From Saccharomyces paradoxus (Eukaryota > Ascomycota > Saccharomycetes > Saccharomycetales > Saccharomycetaceae): a stretch of 64,000 bases of DNA. The notes beneath the pieces were generated by a model. It was not told the DNA's origin and ran no database searches. It saw only the letters and a program-made list of their open reading frames with translations. Numbering within the stretch: the stretch's first letter is position 1; each line of letters starts with the position of its first letter. The DNA lies in assembly GCF_002079055.1 (NCBI RefSeq), contig NC_047493.1:744001-808000 (forward strand), written 5' to 3'. The translations under genes were made by a program, and so were the position numbers. Positions 30,866 through 41,401 of this stretch are shown here, one piece after another.

Positions 30866-31684
30866 TTACAGAATAGTGCAAGTGGAACTGTTTTTCTTTT
30901 TCTTTCTTTGTTGTGAGGTAGCGTTAGTTCCTGGCCTGTTGCTAGAACCAGATTTTGGAACAGCATGTGATGGTTTGCGCTTTTCATTGACCGGCGTAGA
31001 TTGTTTAACTTTAGTCTGTCCTTGTGATGGTTTGTTATATAACCCTTTAGATGATTGCTTGTTGTTTAATTGTTTTGTATCTTGTTTTGCAGAACTGGGG
31101 AGCTTAGTTGATGAAGACTCAACTTTGTTAAATTGTTGGCTTTGATTTCTTGCATCTTTAACAGCAACACTTTCCATTTCATTCCGAATAATTTGCCTAA
31201 CTAAATCAACGAACACTTCGTCAACATTGCTCCTCAACAAAGCGCTTGTTTCATAAAATGGGACTCTACCCCATTTACTGCTTACCTCTATACCTTCTTC
31301 CACACTTATTACCCTTTCGTTGATTAGATCTGCCTTGTTACCTATTAGAACCATCGGAACGCGATCAGAATCTTTGATCCTAAGAACCTGTTCTCTTAGC
31401 TCCATTAATTCTTCTAAAGATTGTCGATCTGTTACTGAATACACCAACAGGAACCCCATTCCTGACTTTATGTATAATTCTCTCATCGCAGTAAATTGCG
31501 CAATACCCGCTGTATCTAAAATTTCCAGGTCGAATACCTTGTTATCGATCTCGATAGTTTTTCTATAAGAATCTTCGATAGTAGGATCATATGTATCCAA
31601 ATAAACCCCTTGTACAAACTGCACGGTTAGGCAGGACTTACCGACACCACCCGCACCCAATACTACTAATTTATAATCTCTCAT
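30866..31684 (-). CDS. RSR1: Ras-family GTPase Rsr1/Bud1
   Basis: 272 residues, the recalled length. Rsr1 is the Ras/Rap-like GTPase of bud-site selection: with Bud5 (GEF) and Bud2 (GAP) it recruits Cdc24 and Cdc42 to the chosen site. Nucleotide motifs are GAGGVGKS (10-17), effector region YDPTIEDSY (32-40), DTAG (57-60, followed by IAQ rather than the usual QE, as in yeast Rsr1) and NKAD (about 116-119). A Lys/Ser/Gln-rich extension (about 180-265) precedes a polybasic RKKKKN and the C-terminal CTIL, a CAAX box for geranylgeranylation, which fixes it to the plasma membrane. Confidence 0.96.
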   Translation of the reverse strand: MRDYKLVVLGAGGVGKSCLTVQFVQGVYLDTYDPTIEDSYRKTIEIDNKVFDLEILDTAGIAQFTAMRELYIKSGMGFLLVYSVTDRQSLEELMELREQVLRIKDSDRVPMVLIGNKADLINERVISVEEGIEVSSKWGRVPFYETSALLRSNVDEVFVDLVRQIIRNEMESVAVKDARNQSQQFNKVESSSTKLPSSAKQDTKQLNNKQSSKGLYNKPSQGQTKVKQSTPVNEKRKPSHAVPKSGSSNRPGTNATSQQRKKKKNSSTCTIL

Positions 31685-32269
31685 TGGTCCTTATGTTCCT
31701 TAGCCAGAAATTTCCGAGCGATGATAGAGTCTAAAGTATTAGAACGTTATATGTAAATGTTCTAAACCGTCAGCAAATAATGCTATTATTGTTTAGCAGA
31801 GAGAATAAAATCAAAACTTCTTGGCGCAGTTAAGAACGTATTGGTTCTTTTTTTTCGAATCGAGCTCTACTCTATTTTTTCTTTTTCTGCCCTGCTCTTT
31901 TCTTTTTAACCTTTTTCGACGATATTTCGCGTTTGAGAATGTCGAGAATAAAGGCCAATTGACGCGAATTAGTTGTGAGGCTGACGTCCTGATAAAAAGT
32001 CGATGATCTTTGCGAATATATAGCCCGTTTGCACTCATGAGATAAAGGTATAATATATTGAGGATGTCTTGCTCTGTTGAGCTGTATTAAAGAGGTGTGC
32101 TTGCTTTTATTCTATGTCTCATGAGTACTATTCGCCCTTTTTCATGAAGTTGTTTTTTCTGGATTTATGTGCAATATAAATGGTACAAAATAATAAAAGT
32201 TTTTATCTTGAAAATATTGTTGAGTCTTTTTCATTATTACCCAAAAAACTACAAAGGAAATCTTAAGAA
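31685..32269. promoter_or_regulatory. Divergent RSR1/YGR153W promoter region
   Basis: 585 bp. On the minus strand an SCB core CGCGAAA lies at about 31925-31931, some 240 bp upstream of the RSR1 ATG, and a related ACGCGAA-type word is near 31961. This fits G1/S control by SBF/MBF, reported for budding genes. A CRE-like TGACGTC is near 31981. Poly-T tracts around 31850 likely keep nucleosomes away. Confidence 0.5.
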
Positions 32270-32923
32270 ATGAGAGGGGCCTATCTGGATAAAGAACTCA
32301 GCACTTACGAATGCAAAAAGGAAACAGAGACATATTCATTTCTTACTTCACTCTCAGATATACAGGATTCAACTAGTAATGAGGAAGACAATAGGGTAGG
32401 AAGTTTATTTAGTGAAGATAGTTTAACGTTTGAATCATCTGACGTGAGTATACGGTTATTCTCCTTGGGCTTAAATGCCACAAATGAAAATGAAAATGGA
32501 AACGATAATGCTATGAAGATCATTGTGCCACCAAAGGCAGAACAAAGAAAGGGAGAAAGGCGAAGTAAGAAAATTCCAAGAAGCGTGGCGCTATTACCCG
32601 AGAACTCGACAAAGTGTCTTGTTGAATCAAGTTTTGATTCGAGCAGAGATTATGGACAACAATTATTTGACTGGAAGCATGAAATGGTAGAACGTGGGGA
32701 AGACAATGTAAAACCGTGCGGATGTCATAAATCGAGGAAAGCAAAATGTTTCAAGGAACTGGAGATGGAAAGTATAGAAAAGGGCGATATCAAGAAGAGT
32801 CTTTTTTATAGAGATATAATTGAATGGTGCAAAGAATATAAAGTCAATAAAACAAGAGAAATCTGTGTTCCGTCGCTACACGAGTTTTATCTAGATGAAA
32901 ATGGCAGTGACAACTTGTTTTGA
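32270..32923 (+). CDS. Uncharacterised protein, YGR153W homologue
   Basis: 217 residues, the recalled length of S. cerevisiae YGR153W, which has no known function. The N-terminal half is acidic and Ser-rich, probably disordered. The C-terminal half is mixed charge and contains a cysteine cluster, [14 protein letters not shown] (about 143-156), which could bind a metal but matches no zinc-finger family I can name. No signal peptide or membrane segment. The long open frame shared between species supports a real protein-coding gene. It is transcribed divergently from RSR1 and converges on GTO1. Confidence 0.8.
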   Translation: MRGAYLDKELSTYECKKETETYSFLTSLSDIQDSTSNEEDNRVGSLFSEDSLTFESSDVSIRLFSLGLNATNENENGNDNAMKIIVPPKAEQRKGERRSKKIPRSVALLPENSTKCLVESSFDSSRDYGQQLFDWKHEMVERGEDNVKPCGCHKSRKAKCFKELEMESIEKGDIKKSLFYRDIIEWCKEYKVNKTREICVPSLHEFYLDENGSDNLF

Positions 32924-32973
32924 GGTATAGCCATGCATAGATATATATGTGTTTAAAGAAAGAATAGAATCCT

Positions 32974-34044
32974 TCATAACTTGGGAATGTCGGGTTTCGG
33001 ACCTAATGGCACTATACCGAACGGATTGATCTTGTTCTTACTTGTTTCCATCCTGATGTAAAACAACTTAATATGATTGAAATCTGTAGTAAATCTAAAC
33101 TCCGCATAATTCCAGTACAGATTAATCAACCATAAATGGAGGTACGGGAAACCATCCCTTACGGTTTTCAAATTGCACTTGAGGTGCTGTACGTACACGA
33201 CGTCAAATCTAATAATTGATGCATACAATCTGATGTCCGCTTCAGTTAATCTCTGCCCTAGAACAAAATATTTAGCCAAAATGTCCTTTTTATTATCATT
33301 GAACTGCTCCTTTAAGTGCCTATAATTGCCTTTTAATATGCATTCCATCTTCTGCAAGTTCTCAAATAGTTTTTTTACTTCAGTTTCGTAGATCTTTGTG
33401 CTTTCTGCTAATCCGGCTTTATAAACACCAAGATTAATATTTGGATGAACCCATTTGATATTGTCATCGATCTCGTGAATTAAATCATGCGGAACCAGAT
33501 CGATTACGTTGGCTTCTTCACGTCCGATAAATTCATCAAAGACACCACTATTTAAAATTCTTATGATATCGCCACTTTCGTTATTAACAATCTTCTTTGA
33601 TTTAGAATCCCACAGAACAGGCACAGTGAACTTTGTACCACGATACTCAGGATCATTCAAATAATACAACTCACTCAACCTTGATATGTTTTCCACCGGA
33701 TCAAAGGCACCATCCACGAATAACCTTACAGAATCGTTATTCACATCGCCTAACTCCTCAGATTCGTCTAACCTGGCTGAAGGAATGCCACCAGCGCTAG
33801 TAAAGAATTTCTCTCTATATTCGTCGGGATGCTCTGGAGCAGGTAAGAAACGGGCACCCTTGGAGTCTAATTGCCAGTGAGATACTACAAGCCCTAAAAC
33901 AGATTCTAATTTCTTTAAAGACCTGGCAAGAATGACTCTATGAGTGAATGGACATCCAAGGGCCCCATAAATATAATACCTTCCCTTTTCTGGTTTAAAA
34001 ACAGGATGTGTTTTAGAAATTCTCTCTTTGTAAGATATTGACAT
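32974..34044 (-). CDS. GTO1: Omega-class glutathione transferase
   Basis: 356 residues. Omega-class GSTs reduce dehydroascorbate, and glutathionyl-(hetero)aryl adducts, through a catalytic cysteine; here it is in the thioredoxin-like [14 protein letters not shown] motif (about 28-41). The all-alpha C-terminal domain follows, with the conserved block [20 protein letters not shown] (about 265-285). In S. cerevisiae Gto1 is peroxisomal, and I recall a C-terminal SRL. Here the last three residues are PKL, not the [SAC][KRH]L consensus. It shares a divergent promoter with CYS4, consistent with a link between redox and sulfur metabolism. Confidence 0.92.
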   Translation of the reverse strand: MSISYKERISKTHPVFKPEKGRYYIYGALGCPFTHRVILARSLKKLESVLGLVVSHWQLDSKGARFLPAPEHPDEYREKFFTSAGGIPSARLDESEELGDVNNDSVRLFVDGAFDPVENISRLSELYYLNDPEYRGTKFTVPVLWDSKSKKIVNNESGDIIRILNSGVFDEFIGREEANVIDLVPHDLIHEIDDNIKWVHPNINLGVYKAGLAESTKIYETEVKKLFENLQKMECILKGNYRHLKEQFNDNKKDILAKYFVLGQRLTEADIRLYASIIRFDVVYVQHLKCNLKTVRDGFPYLHLWLINLYWNYAEFRFTTDFNHIKLFYIRMETSKNKINPFGIVPLGPKPDIPKL

Positions 34045-34741
34045 ACCTTAATGTTTATGATTATTTTACGATTATTTTCCTCTTAAGATGACCATTTCTC
34101 CAATCTACAAAGGAAGATTTTGTACACGTAAATATGAATTATACAAAATCAAGGATACTTGAATAAGCTTATTAACCAAAAATCTTTGACCACCTGAGAT
34201 TATCAATGGTAACTATTCGATATGAACTGCAATTAGTAAGGATGTGGTCTCATTCAACCAACTGATTTCATTTGGCGGCATTACATTTTCCCTCAATGAC
34301 ACATTCCCCTATTTATCACTGACTAAAATGGTAATGGCACGTGATAGCAGTGGCTCACAGAATGGAGCTTCCTACTCCGCACCTACAAAGCTACTCTTCG
34401 CTTTCCAACCTTATCATAACAACTTCAACTTCATCATAGTGAAGATAATCAGCTCCGTCGTGACTGATAAATGCTATATCCGGCATGTGCAGTCCACACG
34501 GCATTACCGTTTTGTCAATTTATTGCCATCTTCCTCCACAGTTTTGCACCGAAAGAAAAAAGAAACCAACACCGAAAATTTTTTTCTCCTAAAGGTTAAA
34601 CCAAATGCAAGGCACTTTACCTGGCTTGTATATATAAGTGTCGTGATGCTTTTGTAGCCGAAGTAAAGGCAAGACTTGAAGGTTTTTACTGTGGCCCACT
34701 TGCTTACAGGATATCTAGATAAATACGACGCAAAAATAGAA
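34045..34741. promoter_or_regulatory. Divergent GTO1/CYS4 promoter region
   Basis: About 700 bp. A Cbf1/Met4-type E-box GCACGTGA is at about 34337-34344 (CACGTG core at 34338-34343). A TATA element, TATATATAAG, is near 34629, about 110 bp upstream of the CYS4 ATG. A TGTGGC (Met31/32-like core) near 34690 is downstream of the TATA, so it is probably incidental. Confidence 0.6.
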
Positions 34742-36265
34742 ATGACAAAATCTGAGCAGCAAACCGATTCAAGACATAACGTTATCGACTTGGTTGGTAA
34801 CACCCCGTTGATTGCGCTGAAAAAATTGCCAAAAGCCCTGGGTATTAGACCACAAATATATGCTAAACTGGAACTATATAATCCAGGTGGTTCCATCAAA
34901 GACAGAATCGCCAAGTCTATGGTGGAAGAGGCTGAAGCTTCTGGTAGAATTCATCCTTCCAGATCTACTCTGATCGAGCCTACTTCCGGTAACACTGGTA
35001 TCGGTCTAGCCTTAATCGGTGCCATCAAAGGTTACAGAACTATTATTACCTTGCCAGAGAAGATGTCCAACGAGAAGGTTTCTGTCTTGAAAGCTTTGGG
35101 TGCTGAAATCATCAGAACTCCAACTGCTGCTGCCTGGGATTCTCCAGAATCACATATCGGTGTTGCCAAGAAGTTGGAGAAAGAAATTCCTGGGGCTGTT
35201 ATATTAGATCAATACAATAACATGATGAACCCAGAAGCTCATTACTTTGGTACTGGCCGCGAAATCCAAAAACAACTAGAAGAATTGGATCTGTTTGATA
35301 ATCTACACGCTGTTGTTGCTGGTGCTGGTACTGGTGGGACCATTAGTGGTATCTCCAAATATTTGAAAGAACAAAATGACAAGATTCAGATCGTTGGTGC
35401 TGACCCATTTGGTTCAATTCTAGCTCAACCTGAAAACTTGAACAAGACTGACGTCACTGACTACAAAGTTGAAGGTATTGGTTACGATTTTGTTCCTCAA
35501 GTCTTGGATAGAAAATTGATCGATGTTTGGTATAAGACTGATGATAAGCCTTCTTTCAAGTATGCCAGACAATTGATTTCTAACGAAGGTGTCTTGGTTG
35601 GTGGTTCCTCCGGTTCTGCCTTCACTGCGGTTGTCAAATACTGTGAAGATCATCCTGAACTGACTGAAGATGATGTCATTGTTGCAATTTTCCCAGATTC
35701 CATCAGGTCGTACCTAACTAAGTTCGTCGATGACGAATGGTTAAAGAAGAACAACTTGTGGGATGATGACGTATTGGCCCGTTTTGACACTTCAAAGCTG
35801 GAGGCTTCGACCACAAAATATGCTGATGTATTTGGTAACGCTACTGTGAAGGATCTCCATTTGAAGCCAGTCGTTTCCGTTAAAGAGACCGCTAAGGTTA
35901 CAGATGTTATTAAAATTTTGAAAGACAACGGTTTTGACCAATTACCTGTACTGACTGAAGACGGTAAGTTGTCCGGTTTAGTTACTCTGTCTGAACTTTT
36001 AAGGAAATTATCTACTAATAATTCAGACAGCGACAACACTATAAAGGGTAAGTACTTGGATTTCAAGAAATTGAACAATTTCAATGATGTTTCCTCTTAT
36101 AATGAAAACAAATCCGGTAAGAAGAAGTTTATTGAATTTGATGAAAACTCCAAGTTATCAGACCTAAATCGTTTCTTTGAAAAAAACTCATCTGCCGTCA
36201 TTACTGATGGCTTGAAACCAATCCATATCGTTACCAAAATGGATTTACTGAGCTACTTAGCATAA
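34742..36265 (+). CDS. CYS4: Cystathionine beta-synthase
   Basis: 507 residues starting at the ATG of MTKSEQQ, the recalled length; the frame is open upstream but has no ATG there. It condenses serine and homocysteine to cystathionine, the first step of transsulfuration to cysteine, in the cytosol. PLP is bound by K53 (in PGGSIKDR). The Ser-loop is TSGNTG (81-86) and the phosphate loop GAGTGGTISG (194-203). Unlike the human enzyme there is no haem-binding N-terminus. The C-terminus (about 370-507) holds two CBS repeats, e.g. LKDNGFDQLPVLTEDGKLSGLVT. A Cbf1 site in the promoter fits its methionine-regulon role. Confidence 0.97.
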   Translation: MTKSEQQTDSRHNVIDLVGNTPLIALKKLPKALGIRPQIYAKLELYNPGGSIKDRIAKSMVEEAEASGRIHPSRSTLIEPTSGNTGIGLALIGAIKGYRTIITLPEKMSNEKVSVLKALGAEIIRTPTAAAWDSPESHIGVAKKLEKEIPGAVILDQYNNMMNPEAHYFGTGREIQKQLEELDLFDNLHAVVAGAGTGGTISGISKYLKEQNDKIQIVGADPFGSILAQPENLNKTDVTDYKVEGIGYDFVPQVLDRKLIDVWYKTDDKPSFKYARQLISNEGVLVGGSSGSAFTAVVKYCEDHPELTEDDVIVAIFPDSIRSYLTKFVDDEWLKKNNLWDDDVLARFDTSKLEASTTKYADVFGNATVKDLHLKPVVSVKETAKVTDVIKILKDNGFDQLPVLTEDGKLSGLVTLSELLRKLSTNNSDSDNTIKGKYLDFKKLNNFNDVSSYNENKSGKKKFIEFDENSKLSDLNRFFEKNSSAVITDGLKPIHIVTKMDLLSYLA

Positions 36266-36716
36266 ATAAGAACCCACACTTTAAAGAAAAGCAAACATAC
36301 AAGCAACGTCCGTCATTCCTTTCCTATTCAATTGCACCGTTCTCTTTATATAAGTACATAATTAAATAGCGCCTATACGAAGCAGCATTGTTCTATAACT
36401 TTTACATGTTCCTTATCATGCACCAACGTATGAATCTGTCAACTTTTCAAATTATTGCTCTTACCCGACCCTGAAGAAAAACATAAAAAACTGCGACATG
36501 TTGGAAAGGTCGGGCAGTAAAGCAGAATTTCAGAAGTACTACGGTTATCTGAAGTCTTGCCAAATTCTATCTTCATAACATCTCCTTTTGAGTTGCCTTT
36601 TCCATCTGTAAACGCCACTGTCAGCACATTGCATTGATTAGATTTTATTATTATATATATAGGTATATTTAGAAACTTACAACTGGAGGAGACGAAGAAC
36701 GAAAAAAGAAATATTG
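36266..36716 (+). other. CYS4 3' and PTI1 promoter spacer
   Basis: 450 bp. TA-rich 3' signals for CYS4 near 36350. Further on, ATTATATATATAGG near 36649 is a TATA-like element about 65 bp upstream of PTI1. I see no gene. Confidence 0.4.
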
Positions 36717-37994
36717 ATGACAGATCCCAGAAGAAGAACAGGTCGTCATTTCTTGACACCAGATAATTTATCCTCTACATTACAAATCACAAACTTACCT
36801 CCAGAATGGAACCAAGATATAATCACGTCGGTCGTGGCAGGTTCTGGTCCAGTTATAGATATAAAACCTAAGAATGACCCGAGAACTGGTAAACTAACTG
36901 GTGTACTGTTCGACTATTTGACTAGTAAAGATTGTAAACGTGCTTGGGAAATTTTAAATAGAATTGAAAACTTTCCCGTAAAGATAGAGCAAATAATCCC
37001 ACCAAATTATAAGGACCATCTTAGAGAAACAGCGAATAAAAATTCACAAAAGCAAGTGTTACAACTTAATAGAGATTCTTACCCCTTTGAAGCGGGTTTG
37101 GAGCTGCCTTTCGAAATGGTGACAGAAGTCCCCATTCCTAGGCGACCACCTCCGCCACAGGCTGCGAGTAACACCAACTCTGTATCAAATAACACAAACA
37201 TTCAGTTCCCTGACATACTAAGTAAAGCATCTAAACACTTGCCAAGTTTCCAGGATGGCTCGATTATTGCTCCAGACAAGATTTCACAAAATTTAAGTAA
37301 AATTCCGCCGTTGCAACTTATTGAAATTATATCGAATTTGAAAATACTAGCAAACCAAGAAAATATCCAAAAATCACAACTAGAATCTTTCTTGAATACT
37401 AACAGTGATATTACAATATCCGTGACTCAAGCCCTACTAGAAATGGGATTTATAGACTACAGCGTGGTGACCAAAGTGTTGAAATCTCAAATTGGCGAGA
37501 CTCCATCAATGCTTTCAAGTAACAATACAAGTAATTCGAACACACCTATTAGCGTAATCAGAAATAACACTCCGTTGCATGTACCTCCTAATGAAGCCAG
37601 CAATAATTCTAACAATATTCCACTGAACGTAGGTATGCCAATGCCTATGTCGACACCACCATTTATTCCTTTACCTCTACAACAACAACCATTCGGCTTT
37701 GTACCACCAGGCCCTTTCATGCCATCAACTCAAGGCCCCTCTATGGGACAGTCTGTACTGATAAATCAACTCGGCCAGGTTCAGCAACAGAATGTAAGTT
37801 CTACAGAAGCACCTCCTAACGCGAATAAAGCGAATGACAGTGGCACCATTAATATGGCGAAACTGCAGTTACTACCTGAAAATCAACAAGATATGATCAA
37901 ACAAGTTCTCACTTTGACGCCTGCCCAGATCCAAAGTTTACCAAGTGATCAGCAACTTATGGTGGAAAACTTTAGAAAAGAATATATAATCTAA
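36717..37994 (+). CDS. PTI1: Pti1, cleavage/polyadenylation factor subunit
   Basis: 425 residues from the ATG of MTDPRRRTG, the recalled length. Pti1 is part of the CPF APT subcomplex, which acts in mRNA and snoRNA 3'-end formation in the nucleus; it is related to Rna15 and metazoan CstF-64. Residues about 18-95 form an RRM (TLQITNLPPEWNQD is RNP2; TGVLFDYL replaces canonical RNP1, so RNA contact is likely weak). A hinge domain follows at about 185-260 for binding Rna14/Pta1-like partners. Next comes a Pro/Asn-rich linker. The conserved C-terminal three-helix domain is ENQQDMIKQVLTLTPAQIQSLP. Confidence 0.93.
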   Translation: MTDPRRRTGRHFLTPDNLSSTLQITNLPPEWNQDIITSVVAGSGPVIDIKPKNDPRTGKLTGVLFDYLTSKDCKRAWEILNRIENFPVKIEQIIPPNYKDHLRETANKNSQKQVLQLNRDSYPFEAGLELPFEMVTEVPIPRRPPPPQAASNTNSVSNNTNIQFPDILSKASKHLPSFQDGSIIAPDKISQNLSKIPPLQLIEIISNLKILANQENIQKSQLESFLNTNSDITISVTQALLEMGFIDYSVVTKVLKSQIGETPSMLSSNNTSNSNTPISVIRNNTPLHVPPNEASNNSNNIPLNVGMPMPMSTPPFIPLPLQQQPFGFVPPGPFMPSTQGPSMGQSVLINQLGQVQQQNVSSTEAPPNANKANDSGTINMAKLQLLPENQQDMIKQVLTLTPAQIQSLPSDQQLMVENFRKEYII

Positions 37995-38601
37995 GTAATC
38001 AGAGTCATAGCGTATCAGAAAACCACACCTAACTGTATGGTCCTTGCATCTGTACCTCTTATCACTCAAGCGGCACCCAACTATCGACATCAAATGTTTG
38101 CCTTGTTGAATAGATGTTTTGCCTTGCTTTGAATTGGTTAAGTCAATTGCACACACTTTTCTCATGCCGCATCATTCGCGAAGTTTTCCACACAAAACTG
38201 TGAAAATGAACGGCGATGCCATAAACGGCAAAACCTCAAATGCTGGATAACGTGGATCTCCGACACATGTGAATTTATAAGTAGGCATATGAAAATACAG
38301 ATTCTTTCTGCTGTATTTTCCATTTATTTCTTTCGCATGCTAAGAGGTATACCGAATCTTCAAAATATAACTAACACAGTAGAGTTAGCTTCAAAGGTCT
38401 GTTTTTTTTGCCTCTTTGATAAATTTCTCTTCTTTTCTTTATTTTATCCCCCCTAATTGTATACGTTAGTTCAACCTAACAAGCTAGGAGTTTCATTGAC
38501 AAGAAAGGTAAAAGTCACCTATTAAGGCGATTTAAACTTTTTTTCCAACCCTGAATATATCAAGTGATTTCCTTCTTTACAAAGCTTTTTTTCTTTTGTA
38601 G
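37995..38601 (+). promoter_or_regulatory. CHO2 promoter region
   Basis: 607 bp between PTI1 and CHO2. An inositol-sensitive element is at about 38266-38275 (separate entry). Long pyrimidine-rich runs (38401-38455) precede the start. No gene seen; a minus-strand open frame reaching into this region is not protein-like. Confidence 0.5.
38266..38275 (+). promoter_or_regulatory. UASINO (Ino2-Ino4 site) upstream of CHO2
   Basis: CATGTGAATT, inside ACACATGTGAAT, matches the CATRTGAA core of the inositol-sensitive element about 330 bp upstream of the CHO2 ATG. CHO2 is a known Ino2/Ino4/Opi1 target. Confidence 0.75.
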
Positions 38602-41211
38602 ATGTCCAGTTGTAAAACTACTTTGTCTGACATGGTTGGTCCTGTGGCAAAAGATAGGGGCACTATCAACGTCAAAGCCAGAACACGTTCAAGTAATGTA
38701 ACTTTCAAACCGCCTGTAACCCACGATATGGTCCGCTCGCTCTTCGATCCAACTTTGAAGAAATCCTTGTTGGAAAAATGTATTGCATTAGCTATTATAT
38801 CGAACTTTTTCATTTGTTATTGGGTCTACCAAAAGTTTGGTTTACAGTTTACTAAATACTTTTTTCTCGTACAGTATTTATTCTGGAGAATTGCCTATAA
38901 TTTGGGTATTGGTCTTGTCCTGCATTACCAGTCGCATTATGAAACATTGACGAATTGCGCTAAAAACCATGCAATTTTTAGCAAGATATCACAAAATAAA
39001 GATGTTAGTTCGAATTTCTCAACAAATTCCAATTCGTTTTCAGAAAAATTTTGGAATTTTATTAGAAAATTCTGTCAATATGAGATTAGGTCAAAAATGC
39101 CAAAGGAGTATGACCTATTTGCCTATCCGGAAGAAATCAACGTCTGGTTGATTTTCCGCCAATTTGTTGATTTAATCTTGATGCAAGATTTTGTGACCTA
39201 TATTATTTACGTTTACCTCTCTATTCCGTATAGCTGGGTTCAAATCTTTAACTGGAGATCTTTGCTAGGTGTTATTCTAATTTTATTCAACATCTGGGTT
39301 AAGTTAGATGCGCATCGCGTGGTTAAGGATTATGCCTGGTACTGGGGTGATTTTTTCTTTTTGGAAGAATCTGAATTGATTTTTGATGGTGTTTTCAACA
39401 TCTCTCCCCATCCAATGTATTCTATTGGTTATCTGGGTTATTATGGCCTATCATTGATCTGTAATGACTACAGGGTTCTTCTGGTGTCCGTATTTGGCCA
39501 TTATTCGCAATTTTTGTTTTTAAAGTACGTTGAAAATCCTCACATTGAAAGAACTTATGGTGATGGCACTGATTCTGATTCCCAAGTGAATGGGAGGATT
39601 GATGATCTGATATCCAAAGAAAATTACGACTATTCAAGGCCCTTGATCAACATGGGCCTTTCTTTTAACAACTTCAACAAATTAAGATTTACTGACTATT
39701 TCACAATTGGTACCGTTGTGGCACTTACGTTAGGAACAGTCCTAAATGCGAAATCTGTCAATTTAAATTACCTCTTTGTTGTCGTTTTCATAACAAAACT
39801 GGTTTCATGGTTGTTTATCTCGACCATATTGTACAAGCAATCCAAGACTAAATGGTTTACAAGACTGTTTTTGGAGAATGGTTACACACAAGTTTATTCC
39901 TATGAACAGTGGCAGTTTATTTACAACTATTATTTGGTGTTAACTTACTCGCTTATGATAATTCATACTGGCCTTCAAATTTGGAGTAACTTTTCTAACA
40001 TAAACAATAGTCAATTAATTTTTGGTTTAATTCTTATTGCTTTACAAACATGGTGCGATAAAGAAACCAGATTAGCCATTTCTGATTTTGGTTGGTTCTA
40101 TGGTGATTTTTTCTTGAGCAATTATATCTCAACTAGAAAATTAACTTCTCAAGGTATCTACAGATATTTGAATAACCCAGAAGCAGTATTAGGCGTTGTT
40201 GGAGTTTGGGGTACTGTATTGATGACTAATTTTGCGGTTACCAATATTATCCTGGCTGTTTTATGGACATTGACAAATTTTATTCTTGTTAAGTTTATCG
40301 AAGCTCCTCACGTTAATAAGATATATGGTAAAACTAAACGTATTAGTGGTGTTGGGAAAACTTTACTAGGCTTGAAACCCCTGAGACAAGTTTCTGATAT
40401 CGTCAATAGAATCGAAAACATTATAGTTAAATCGTTAGTTGATGAAAGTAAAAATTCCATTGGTGAGACAGAACTTTTGCCCAAAAACTATCAAGAGAAT
40501 AAGGAATGGAGTATTTTAATTCAGGAAGCAATGGATAGCGTTGCGACAAGGTTAAGTCCATACTGTGAATTGGAAATTGAAAACGAGCAGATAGAAAACA
40601 ATTTTGTTCTACCTGCGCCAGTGAGTTTAAATTGGAAAATGCCCATTGAACTTTACAATGATGATGATTGGATTGGCTTGTACAAAGTCATTGATACAAG
40701 GGCAGATCGTGAAAAGACAAGGGTTAGTTCAGGTGGTCATTGGAGTGCTACTTCCAAAGGTACATATATGAACAATGGATTAAGACATAAAGAATCTGTA
40801 ACAGAAATTAGCGCAGCTGAAAAGTATGTTCAAGGTAAAGTGACATTTGATACGTCCTTACTTTACTTTGAAAATGGTATTTATGAATTTAGGTATCACT
40901 CTGGAAACACCCATAAGGTGCTATTGATTTCTACCCCATTTGAAATTTCATTGCCGGTATTAAATACTGAGACACCTGAACTGTTTGAGAAGGATTTGGC
41001 TGAGTTTTTGACGAAAGTCAACGTTTTGAAAGATGGCAAATTTCGTCCGTTAGGGAATAAGTTCTTTGGGATGGAATGCTTGAAGCAATTGATCAAAATT
41101 TCAATTGGCGTCGAACTTTCGTCCGAGTATATAAGGAGAGTTAATGGTGACGCTCATGTTATTTCGCACCGCGCCTGGGATATAAAGCAAACGCTTGACA
41201 GTCTTGCATGA
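38602..41211 (+). CDS. CHO2: Phosphatidylethanolamine N-methyltransferase
   Basis: 869 residues, the recalled length. Cho2 performs the first methylation of phosphatidylethanolamine on the way to phosphatidylcholine, in the ER membrane, using S-adenosylmethionine. Two homologous halves are visible, each with several membrane segments and the PEMT-like motif: WYWGDFFFLEES with SPHPMYSIGYLGYYG (about 248-280), and WFYGDFFLSNYIST with YLNNPEAVLGVVGVWG (about 497-535). After about 610 the protein becomes a soluble C-terminal domain of about 250 residues with the block GGHWSATSKGTYM. Opi3 does the later methylations. The upstream UASINO fits coordinate lipid regulation. Confidence 0.96.
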   Translation: MSSCKTTLSDMVGPVAKDRGTINVKARTRSSNVTFKPPVTHDMVRSLFDPTLKKSLLEKCIALAIISNFFICYWVYQKFGLQFTKYFFLVQYLFWRIAYNLGIGLVLHYQSHYETLTNCAKNHAIFSKISQNKDVSSNFSTNSNSFSEKFWNFIRKFCQYEIRSKMPKEYDLFAYPEEINVWLIFRQFVDLILMQDFVTYIIYVYLSIPYSWVQIFNWRSLLGVILILFNIWVKLDAHRVVKDYAWYWGDFFFLEESELIFDGVFNISPHPMYSIGYLGYYGLSLICNDYRVLLVSVFGHYSQFLFLKYVENPHIERTYGDGTDSDSQVNGRIDDLISKENYDYSRPLINMGLSFNNFNKLRFTDYFTIGTVVALTLGTVLNAKSVNLNYLFVVVFITKLVSWLFISTILYKQSKTKWFTRLFLENGYTQVYSYEQWQFIYNYYLVLTYSLMIIHTGLQIWSNFSNINNSQLIFGLILIALQTWCDKETRLAISDFGWFYGDFFLSNYISTRKLTSQGIYRYLNNPEAVLGVVGVWGTVLMTNFAVTNIILAVLWTLTNFILVKFIEAPHVNKIYGKTKRISGVGKTLLGLKPLRQVSDIVNRIENIIVKSLVDESKNSIGETELLPKNYQENKEWSILIQEAMDSVATRLSPYCELEIENEQIENNFVLPAPVSLNWKMPIELYNDDDWIGLYKVIDTRADREKTRVSSGGHWSATSKGTYMNNGLRHKESVTEISAAEKYVQGKVTFDTSLLYFENGIYEFRYHSGNTHKVLLISTPFEISLPVLNTETPELFEKDLAEFLTKVNVLKDGKFRPLGNKFFGMECLKQLIKISIGVELSSEYIRRVNGDAHVISHRAWDIKQTLDSLA

Positions 41212-41401
41212 GTGTTTTTGAGTATATAAATATTTAAGAAGTACTAAATTAACATCCTGAATAGAAGTAGTTACGTTGTTGTAATTAAATGGAGCAACTA
41301 TTTATGCATAACGACACTGTAAATTATGATGGTGATGCAAAATGCCTTTGTGCGCGTCTTTTGCCATGAATTTCTCTTATGTTCTTCCACTTTCATTTCA
41401 A

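Noticed and set aside
30876-31568. Plus-strand frames of 89 and 82 codons opposite RSR1
   Set aside because: They lie wholly within the conserved GTPase gene on the opposite strand and show no protein-like features.
34688-34695. ACTGTGGC as a Met31/Met32 site for CYS4
   Set aside because: It lies downstream of the TATA element and close to the start codon, so it is more likely in the leader than an activator site.
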